Shown piece after piece: positions 22,098-28,216 of a stretch of DNA of 28,216 nt. Under the pieces are notes generated by a model. It was not told the DNA's origin. It saw only the letters and a list, made by a program, of their open reading frames with translations, and ran no database searches. The translations under genes were made by a program, and so were the position numbers. Positions within the stretch are counted from its first letter, which is position 1. Every line of letters begins with the position of its first letter. Source of the stretch: Acidobacteriota bacterium. GTDB lineage: Bacteria; Acidobacteriota; Vicinamibacteria; Vicinamibacterales; SCN-69-37. The DNA is taken from positions 1 through 28,216 of the forward strand of contig JANLHE010000019.1 of the NCBI GenBank assembly GCA_024653875.1, read 5' to 3'.

Positions 22098-24683
22098 CTA
22101 CTCGGTCCGAAGGGCTTGCACCGGATCCACTGTGGCGGCGCGGCGCGCCGGTAGCCACGCGGCGATGAGCGTGGCGACACCGAGGACAATGGCGACGGTC
22201 ACGAATGTCGGCCGGTCGTGTACCTCAGTGTTGAAGAGGAATGTTTCCAGCACGGTCGCTGCGTAGTACGACGCGATCAGGCCGAGCGCGAGTCCGGCGA
22301 GAATGGGCCGTAGCGCTTCGAGCGTGATGCCGGTCACGACGCGTTGCGGGCTGGCGCCGAACGCCATGCGGATGCCCACTTCCTGCGTGCGGCGGGCCAC
22401 CGAGTAGGCCGTCACGCCGCCGGTGCCGACCAGAGTCAGGCAGAGGCCGAGTCCCCCGAGCAGACCGAGGACGATGGTCAGGTGGCGGGGTTCCGCCACG
22501 TTTTCGTCCAGCAATTCTGAGCCGGGCCTGATGCGCTCGACCATCGCCCGAGTGCCTGCCGACAGGGCCGCCTTGCGCAGCTCCTGCACCGAAACGTTTG
22601 CGCCCGGGGCGGTGCGGACTACGACGACCGGCGGGATGATGCTGTGCGGCACCAGCCACGTATATATCGTCGGGTCGGCTCGCCTCGCACGTGGAGAGTC
22701 CCGAACGTTCGAGACCACACCAATGACGGTCATCGGTCCACGCACGGAAACGGACTTGCCTATCGCCGAGCCTGTGGGAGAGAGCCGGCGTGCTGCGGTT
22801 TCGTCGAGCACGACCACACTCCGGCCCCGGTCCTCGACCGAGAACGTTCGGCCCTCGAGCAGCCGCACACCCAGTGCCTCCAGATAGCCCGGCGTGACTC
22901 CGGCCATGATTGCGTCGTGGATGGCGTTGGGCTGCGAGGGGCCCGTCGCCAGAAACACCATTCCCTGACCCGCGAGCGGCATGCCCTCGATGGCGCCGGC
23001 TGCGGCCACGCCGGGCACGGCGCGCAGACGATCGAGCAGCTGGGGAAAGTACTGCTGCCAGACCGCCGGTGATTGATCGAGGGGCACCGCTTCGATCGTC
23101 ACGATCGAGGCCGGTTGAAATCCGAGGTCCACGGACAGCAGCCGGTCGAGACTTCGCAACATGAGGCCGCCTCCGGTGAGCAAAACCACCGCGAGCGCGA
23201 CCTCGGCGGCGATGATCCCGCGGCCAAAGACACGCGGCCAAGAAGCGGCCTGGCGCGGCGTGGCACCGGACATGGTTTCCGTCAAGGACGCGCGAGTCAG
23301 CCGTGCCGCGGGCCATAGGGACACCGCCACCACCGTCACGATGGAGGCGACGACCGCGCCCAGCAGCACCCGGAGATTGATCGAGGGGAGCGCGTGGGGC
23401 GGCAAGTCCAGGGGCAGCAGTGTGCGCAGTCCGTCCAGCGACCACCAGGCGACCAGCACGCCGAGCACACAGGCCATCGCGCCCAGCACGCCGGCTTCGG
23501 TCAGCATCTGCCGAATCAGGCGCCCGCGACCCGCGCCAAGTGAGGCGCGAACGGCAAACTCGCGCCTCCGATCCGCGCCGTCGGAAAAGATCAGCCCGGA
23601 GACATTGACGCAGACCAGCGCGACGAGGACCAGCACGGAGACCGCGATCGTCGAGACCGCATCCTCGGTCCCCGCCACGGCGTCGTCATAGAGCGGCCGG
23701 AGGGCCACGCCCGTGATGCGGGGATGGTCAGGCTCGGCCGGCCATGCCTGGGCTATCGCTCCCAGGAGGCGTTCGGCCTCCGGCAGGGCCACCCCCGCAC
23801 GGAGGCGCGCGTAGACTTCGCCTCCGCCATCGCGATGATTGCGAAGCCGCTCATCGCTTTCCGGCGACCAGACGTGCGTGTCGCGATGGAAGGTTGGAGG
23901 CAGGACTCCCACCACGGTGGTGGCGGCGTCGGCCAGCAGGATGGTCCGGCCAACGACGGTCCGATCCCCGGCGAAACGCTGCTGCCAGAAGGCATGTCCC
24001 AGCACGACGACCGGCGGTGCGCCGGGGCGTGTGTCCTCGATGCGGAAGGTTCGCCCGAGGACGGGAGGCACGCCGTACAGGTCGGCGTAGTCCTCGGACA
24101 TTTTCAGGACCTTCACCCTTTCAGGCTCGCCGGTATCCAGCACAAGGCGTTCTTCCCAGCCGTGCCAGTGTCCGATGCCGTCAAGGACGTGGCGTATCTC
24201 GCGCAGCGCGCGGACGTCTGTCAGCGATGGCGTGCTGGTTCGCTCACCGTCGGTTTCTGCGACTTTCAGCTCCACCTGGACGAGGTGTTCCGGGTCCGGG
24301 AAGGGTAGAGGCCGCAACCATGCCGCGTCCACGATGCTGATGAGCGCGGTGGTGAGTCCTATCCCGAGCGCCAGAGTGAGGATCGCCGCAGTCGCATAGC
24401 CCCAGCGGCGTCGAATCCTGTACCACGCGTGGCGCACATCCGCCACCACGGTCTCGACGATCCCGCCGCCCCGAATGTCGTAGCCCCGATCGCGGTGAAC
24501 GGCAGCGTTGCCGAACCGCTGGGCGGCCCGCTGTCGAGCCTCGGCAGGAGGCACACCGCGGTCCTCCAGTTCCTGGATGCGCATCTCGAGGTGAAACTGC
24601 AGCTCATCCGAGATCTCGTCGGCGATGACATCACGGCGCCAGAGCGCGCGCAGGCGGGCGAGCAGCCTGGGCAGGACCCGCAT
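22098..24683 (-). CDS. ADOP-family ABC-type permease with N-terminal ADOP domain
   Basis: 861 aa. Residues about 1-75 are the cytoplasmic helical domain typical of ADOP proteins (DEISDELQFHLEMRIQELEDRG, RQRAAQRFGN). A first TM helix (about 95-118, YATAAILTLALGIGLTTALISIVDA) leads into a MacB-like periplasmic domain with RPLPFPDPEHLVQV. The two FtsX blocks are at about 350-460 and 745-855, the last ending RRAATVDPVQALRTE. The second periplasmic domain (about 500-730) is intact. No ATPase is encoded nearby. Its ATG overlaps the padR stop by one base (TGATG), a translationally coupled pair. Such pairs are a hallmark of Acidobacteriota, where the cargo is unknown. Confidence 0.92.
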   Translation of the reverse strand: MRVLPRLLARLRALWRRDVIADEISDELQFHLEMRIQELEDRGVPPAEARQRAAQRFGNAAVHRDRGYDIRGGGIVETVVADVRHAWYRIRRRWGYATAAILTLALGIGLTTALISIVDAAWLRPLPFPDPEHLVQVELKVAETDGERTSTPSLTDVRALREIRHVLDGIGHWHGWEERLVLDTGEPERVKVLKMSEDYADLYGVPPVLGRTFRIEDTRPGAPPVVVLGHAFWQQRFAGDRTVVGRTILLADAATTVVGVLPPTFHRDTHVWSPESDERLRNHRDGGGEVYARLRAGVALPEAERLLGAIAQAWPAEPDHPRITGVALRPLYDDAVAGTEDAVSTIAVSVLVLVALVCVNVSGLIFSDGADRRREFAVRASLGAGRGRLIRQMLTEAGVLGAMACVLGVLVAWWSLDGLRTLLPLDLPPHALPSINLRVLLGAVVASIVTVVAVSLWPAARLTRASLTETMSGATPRQAASWPRVFGRGIIAAEVALAVVLLTGGGLMLRSLDRLLSVDLGFQPASIVTIEAVPLDQSPAVWQQYFPQLLDRLRAVPGVAAAGAIEGMPLAGQGMVFLATGPSQPNAIHDAIMAGVTPGYLEALGVRLLEGRTFSVEDRGRSVVVLDETAARRLSPTGSAIGKSVSVRGPMTVIGVVSNVRDSPRARRADPTIYTWLVPHSIIPPVVVVRTAPGANVSVQELRKAALSAGTRAMVERIRPGSELLDENVAEPRHLTIVLGLLGGLGLCLTLVGTGGVTAYSVARRTQEVGIRMAFGASPQRVVTGITLEALRPILAGLALGLIASYYAATVLETFLFNTEVHDRPTFVTVAIVLGVATLIAAWLPARRAATVDPVQALRTE

Positions 24684-25024
24684 CAGCTTTCCAGGACATT
24701 CTGGACGGCCGCCGTGAGGCGGATCCAGCTTGCCGTTTCATCAGCCAGTTGCGCCTTACCGGTCTTGGTGAGTTTGTAGAAACGCGCGCGGCGGCCCGTG
24801 TCCGTGACGCCCCATTCAGACGCGAGCAGCCCGCGAGCTTCCATGCGATACAACGACGGGTAGAGGGACCCCTCTTCGACCTGCAGGACTTCGTTGGACA
24901 GTTGATCGAGCCGCACGGCAATCGCGTAGCCGTGCATCGCGCCGTGCTGCAGGGTCTTCAAGACCAGCATATCCAGCGTGCCGTGCAGTTGGTCGCTGTT
25001 GGTGCGGGTTGTCGGCTTCGGCAT
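24683..25024 (-). CDS. PadR-family transcriptional regulator
   Basis: 113 aa winged-helix protein: LHGTLDMLVLKTLQHGAMHGYAI (helices 1-2), VEEGSLYPSLYRMEARGLL (recognition helix with the conserved SLYPxLxRxE block), then the wing GRRARFYKLTKTGKAQL and a C-terminal dimer helix. It should bind DNA as a dimer and repress its own operon until a ligand releases it. The overlap with the ADOP permease gene shows that the permease is the regulated target. The dyad at 25039-25057, 14 nt upstream of its start and overlapping a -10 box, is the probable operator. Confidence 0.93.
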   Translation of the reverse strand: MPKPTTRTNSDQLHGTLDMLVLKTLQHGAMHGYAIAVRLDQLSNEVLQVEEGSLYPSLYRMEARGLLASEWGVTDTGRRARFYKLTKTGKAQLADETASWIRLTAAVQNVLES

Positions 25025-25038
25025 GCGTCACCCTCTGA

Positions 25039-25057
25039 CTGTCTAAGGCTTAGACAG
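25039..25057. promoter_or_regulatory. PadR operator candidate with overlapping promoter
   Basis: CTGTCTAAG (25039-25047) and CTTAGACAG (25049-25057) are perfect inverted arms around one central base. On the minus strand TTGACG (25085-25080) and TAGTCT (25061-25056) are 18 nt apart and make a plausible -35/-10 for padR; the dyad covers the end of the -10 and the expected start point, as needed for repression. The divergent gene at 25176 has its own TAACAT at 25144-25149. Confidence 0.7.
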
Positions 25058-25175
25058 ACTAATGGTGTCGCAGAGCCGCCGTCAACAGGAAACTCGCGGC
25101 CGCCATCGTGGCCGGCACCGCGGCGGACCGCGGTCTTTGGGAGTAACATCGGCAGCGCTCCAGGAGGGCTGACCC

Positions 25176-27608
25176 ATGACCAGTCGACGTTCGTACCCTG
25201 CCACGCTGTTCGCGTTGTCCGGCGCCGCGCTGGTGCTGGGCTTTTCGGCCATCGGCGCCCAGGCGCCGTCGGGCGAAGATCACGCCGCCCATCTGAAGGC
25301 ATGGGACGCGCACGAGACGATGACCGAGTCGTCGCCGTACAAATCCATGCACTGGTCGTACATCGGGATGACCAACATCAGCGGCCGCTTCTCCGACGTC
25401 GCTGTCGCCGATCGCGGCACCTCGAGGCGGCTCTACGCCGGCAGCTGCTGCGGCGGCGTGTGGGCGTCGGACGACGTTGGCCAGACGTGGCAGGTGGTCT
25501 TCGACAAGGAGGCGTCGACGGCCACTGGCGCGCTGGCGGTCGCGCCGTCGAACCCCGACATCCTCTGGGTCGGCACGGGCGAGTCCAACATTTTCCGCAG
25601 TTCGTACACGGGCGTCGGCGTCTACAAATCCACCGACAACGCCAAGACGTTCCAGCACATGGGCCTCATCGACACCGGCACTATCGGGCGCATCGTCGTC
25701 CATCCGACCGATCCGAACATTGTCTACGTCGCGTCCGCGGGTCAGGAGTGGGTTGAAAACGAGATGCGCGGCGTGTTCAAGACCACCGATGGCGGTAAGA
25801 CGTGGGCGCACGTGCTGAAGATCAGCCCGAAGACGGGCGTGAACGATCTCGCGATGGATCCCAAGGATCCGGACGTTCTTTACGCGGGGGCGTGGCAGCG
25901 GCAGCGGCGCAAGTGGAACGACCCGCGCGTCGAGGTCGGCTTCAGCGAGGGCGGCATCTTCAAGAGCACCGACGCCGGGAAGACATGGAACCGGCTGACG
26001 AACGGCCTGCCACCATCGAATGTCCTCGGCCGCATCGGCGTGGCCGTCGCGCCATCGAATCCCAACGTTGTGTACGGCTACATCGACAACTACGACTGCG
26101 AGACGGCCGCCCCCGCGGCTGGCGGACGCGGCCAGAACCCTGGCGGAAGCGCTGCGAGATGTGCAATCAAGGGCAACGAGGTGTATCGCTCCAACGACAA
26201 AGGCGCGAGCTGGACGCGAGTCAGCGGTCAGGACGAGGAACAGCGGCAGTTCGTGAGGGCGATGGGCGCCTCGTACGCGTGGGTCTTCGGAAACATCCGC
26301 GTCGATCCCACCGATGAGAACACTGTCTATACGCTCGCGCTCGGCAATAGCGTCTCCCGCGACGGGGGAAAGACGTGGGGCCGGCTCGGCCAACCGTGGC
26401 CGGGTGCACCACCCCCGTCAACTACGACGGGCGGCCGCGGCGGCGGCTCTGGCGGCGACAACCACGGACTGTGGATCGATCCGAAGAATCCGCACACGCT
26501 GTACCTCGCAAACGACAGCGGCTTTCGTGTGTCGACCGATGGCGGCCAGACCTGGCGCCGGGCCGATCTGCCTGTGCAGACCGTCTTCAGCATGAACTAC
26601 GACATGGGCACGCCGTTTAAGGTGTACGCGTCGGTGCAGGATCACGGCAGCTATCGCGCCGCCATCGATCTCAGCAACGGCCGCGAGAACCTGAAACCGA
26701 TGGCGTGGGAAGGCGCGCCCGGAGGCGAGTACACCCAGCACGCGATCGATCCGACCAATCCGAACATCGTGTATTCCGGTAAGCTGAGCCGCACCGACTA
26801 CAGCATTCCGGCCGCGCCTCGCGGCGGCGGTGCCGGGGGACGTGGCGCGGAACCGCCTGCCGGACCGCAACGCGACAAGAACATCCGGCCGCCCGTCGCG
26901 GCGGGCGAGGATCCGTTGCGCATGCAGGTGCTGGCGCCGATCCAGATCTCGCCTCACGATCCCAACACGGTCTACTTCGGCGCGCAGTCTCTCTACCGCT
27001 CGCGCGATCGCGGCGACACGTGGGAAAAGGTCAGCGCCGACATGAGCTACAACGACAAGGCGAAGATCGGCGACATTCCTCACCAGCTCGTCATCACGAT
27101 CTCGGAGTCGCCGAAGAAGAAGGGGCTCATCTATACCGGCACCGACGACGGGCGCCTGTGGGCATCGGTCGACGACGGCAAGGAATTCAGGGAATTGACG
27201 GCGAACTTGCCGAAGAAACAGTGGATCGCCAAGGTGGTGGCGTCGCAGCACGACGAGGGGACGGTCTACGTGGCGCAACAGGGGCGATATGACGAGGACT
27301 TCGCCCCACGCATGTACAAATCAACCGACTACGGCAAGACGTTCAAGAGCATCGCGGGCAACATCCCGGGCGGGCCCATCAACATGATTCGCGAAGACCC
27401 GGTGAGCCCGAACGTGCTGTACGCCGCGAACGACTTCGGCGTGTATGTCACCACGAACGGCGGCACGCGGTGGGAGGTGCTCGGCGGCAACCTGCCATCA
27501 GTCGCCGTCATGGACTTCATCGTCCACCCCCGCGACAGGATGCTCGTCATCGGGACGCACGGCCGCGGCGTGTGGACAATCGATGTGAGCAAGATTGGGA
27601 GCCGATAA
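25176..27608 (+). CDS. Large exported BNR/sortilin (VPS10)-like beta-propeller protein
   Basis: 810 aa with a signal peptide (about 1-30, ending SAIGAQA). AGGAGG (25162-25167) lies 8 nt before the ATG. Eleven Asp-box/BNR motifs of the type S-x-D-x-G-x-T-W are spread through the chain, among them SDDVGQTW, STDNAKTF, TTDGGKTW, STDAGKTW, SNDKGASW, SRDGGKTW, STDGGQTW, SRDRGDTW and STDYGKTF, each followed by hydrophobic strands and DPxNPNIVY-like turns. This is the double beta-propeller of sortilin-type glycosyl hydrolase-like proteins. Three Gly/Pro-rich inserts (around 315, 415 and 550) interrupt it. Catalytic residues of sialidases are not evident, so binding or structural roles are as likely as hydrolysis. 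Confidence 0.88.
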   Translation: MTSRRSYPATLFALSGAALVLGFSAIGAQAPSGEDHAAHLKAWDAHETMTESSPYKSMHWSYIGMTNISGRFSDVAVADRGTSRRLYAGSCCGGVWASDDVGQTWQVVFDKEASTATGALAVAPSNPDILWVGTGESNIFRSSYTGVGVYKSTDNAKTFQHMGLIDTGTIGRIVVHPTDPNIVYVASAGQEWVENEMRGVFKTTDGGKTWAHVLKISPKTGVNDLAMDPKDPDVLYAGAWQRQRRKWNDPRVEVGFSEGGIFKSTDAGKTWNRLTNGLPPSNVLGRIGVAVAPSNPNVVYGYIDNYDCETAAPAAGGRGQNPGGSAARCAIKGNEVYRSNDKGASWTRVSGQDEEQRQFVRAMGASYAWVFGNIRVDPTDENTVYTLALGNSVSRDGGKTWGRLGQPWPGAPPPSTTTGGRGGGSGGDNHGLWIDPKNPHTLYLANDSGFRVSTDGGQTWRRADLPVQTVFSMNYDMGTPFKVYASVQDHGSYRAAIDLSNGRENLKPMAWEGAPGGEYTQHAIDPTNPNIVYSGKLSRTDYSIPAAPRGGGAGGRGAEPPAGPQRDKNIRPPVAAGEDPLRMQVLAPIQISPHDPNTVYFGAQSLYRSRDRGDTWEKVSADMSYNDKAKIGDIPHQLVITISESPKKKGLIYTGTDDGRLWASVDDGKEFRELTANLPKKQWIAKVVASQHDEGTVYVAQQGRYDEDFAPRMYKSTDYGKTFKSIAGNIPGGPINMIREDPVSPNVLYAANDFGVYVTTNGGTRWEVLGGNLPSVAVMDFIVHPRDRMLVIGTHGRGVWTIDVSKIGSR

Positions 27609-27617
27609 ATCGGCTCT

Positions 27618-27797
27618 ATGACACGCACACCACCTCGCCGGCAGTTCTTCGCGGCACTGGCCGCCGCGGGTGTTTCGTCGGGCCCTCTGGCTAAGGCCTT
27701 GTGGGCACAGGCGCAGGCGGCGCCGGCCTCCCGGGTGACGCCGCCACGCCCGCCGCGGTCATCGCCACACCGGCCACCGGCAGCCAAACCGCAATGA
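27618..27797 (+). CDS. Very short ORF with a Tat leader, probably truncated
   Basis: 59 aa. MTRTPPRRQFFAALAAAG is a good twin-arginine signal (RRQFF plus hydrophobic Ala run), followed by LAKALWAQAQAAPASR, as at the start of many acidobacterial Tat-exported enzymes. The remaining residues are Pro/Arg-rich and end at a stop at 27795. A shift of frame near 27720 would continue as AGLPGDAATPAAVIATPATG and further, which suggests that a longer exported protein was cut by deletion or frameshift. It starts 9 nt after the stop of the beta-propeller gene. It could be a genuine small protein, but truncation is more likely. Confidence 0.45.
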   Translation: MTRTPPRRQFFAALAAAGVSSGPLAKALWAQAQAAPASRVTPPRPPRSSPHRPPAAKPQ

Positions 27798-27799
27798 AC

Positions 27800-28216
27800 C
27801 TAGGGTGTGCGAGGCGGCCGGATCTCGCCGGTCAGCAGGTCCATGGGGCCGAATACCGGGGTGCCGAATGGGCGGGCATCGACAGCCACGGTCCCATTGA
27901 GCCGATACTCCAGCGGGTCACCGGCCACCGCGCGGCGAATCGCGCTCGCCAAACCGGGGATGTCCGCAAAGCTGACGCGCAGGTCGAGTGGGATCACCGC
28001 GCTACCGCTGGCGGTCAGCGGCAGCCCGAGCGGAAAATCTGCTTCGGCCGCGCGGCTGCCCTCAAGGAACAGCGACCCACGCAGCGTGGTCAGGGTCAGG
28101 CCAAAGGCGTTTGGGTTCCGCACACGAGTCCACAGCCGAATCGCTGCGCCACCAAGCGGAGCATCGGAGCTCGGCCCCACCAGTTGAATTTCCGCGCGAC
28201 GGTCATCAACTTCCGA
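27800..28216 (-). CDS. LEA14/WHy-domain protein, 5' end outside the window
   Basis: The frame is open to the window edge, so at least 138 residues are present and the start is missing; a GTG at 28180 is only an internal codon. RAEIQLVG, then WTRVRNPNAFGLTLTTLRGSLFLEG and FPLGLPLTASGSAVIPLDLRVSF are typical of the water-stress/hypersensitive-response (WHy) beta-sandwich of LEA type 2 proteins: an NPN(x)F motif, a strand pair and the ASGS-x-PLD-L edge. In other bacteria this domain is exported or lipid-anchored and linked to desiccation or stress. The C-terminus is Pro-rich. Confidence 0.8.
   Translation of the reverse strand, partial: SEVDDRRAEIQLVGPSSDAPLGGAAIRLWTRVRNPNAFGLTLTTLRGSLFLEGSRAAEADFPLGLPLTASGSAVIPLDLRVSFADIPGLASAIRRAVAGDPLEYRLNGTVAVDARPFGTPVFGPMDLLTGEIRPPRTP

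Noticed and set aside
25059..26393. 444-codon minus-strand open frame
   Set aside because: Antisense to the beta-propeller gene and across its promoter; no recognisable motif.

Overview
The window is GC-rich, densely coding bacterial DNA with genes on both strands and short gaps. Its gene content points to Acidobacteriota, most likely class Vicinamibacteria. It has two large FtsX/MacB-type orphan permeases (ADOP family), one directly behind a PadR regulator. It also has a large secreted BNR/sortilin-like beta-propeller, an S9 peptidase next to an N-acyl-D-amino-acid deacylase, a PorV-like outer-membrane protein segment, Tat-type leaders and an LEA14-like protein. There is no 16S rRNA gene, so this placement is inference from gene families.

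Left part (1-5530): an RluA-type pseudouridine synthase converges on and overlaps a MASE1-GGDEF diguanylate cyclase. Next come a lone, atypical CcmH-like protein and a small twin-arginine exported protein. The gene at 3343-4845 is a striking chimera: the first half of a PorV-type outer-membrane protein is joined in frame to the second half of an alpha/beta hydrolase. A VapBC-type toxin-antitoxin pair follows, with a perfect 16-bp palindrome lying across the antitoxin start codon.

Middle part (5560-12022, + strand): exported S9 peptidase, exported D-aminoacylase-type amidohydrolase, LemA, and a membrane M48 metalloprotease with a C-terminal extension. The order suggests peptide and cell-envelope turnover. 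The 40-nt gap before lemA can fold into two mutually exclusive hairpins, one of which pairs the start codon.

12036-16571: exported GH36 alpha-galactosidase (-), small beta-barrel protein and secreted cyclophilin (+), then an Old Yellow Enzyme (-) whose start codon lies only 8 nt after the encoded CCA of tRNA-Pro(UGG).

16654-22097 is the most accessory-looking stretch: a Uma2-family nuclease-fold protein, a VapC remnant, a first ADOP permease in a tight pair with a PLP-dependent decarboxylase, a 7-bp tandem repeat, an IS91-type transposase remnant, and an intact HicAB pair. 22098-25057 is a PadR-ADOP unit with a 19-bp operator-like dyad. The right end holds the BNR beta-propeller protein, a very short Tat-leader ORF and the 3' part of an LEA14-like gene that runs off the window.

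Across the window, at least six genes have a -10-like hexamer 6-9 nt before the start codon and no Shine-Dalgarno sequence, which suggests leaderless transcripts. Several other genes have strong Shine-Dalgarno sites. I see no CRISPR array, no intact mobile element and no clear multi-gene defence island. The best candidates for something new are the chimera at 3343, the lemA leader switch, the tRNA-Pro/OYE junction and the CX7C CcmH-like protein.
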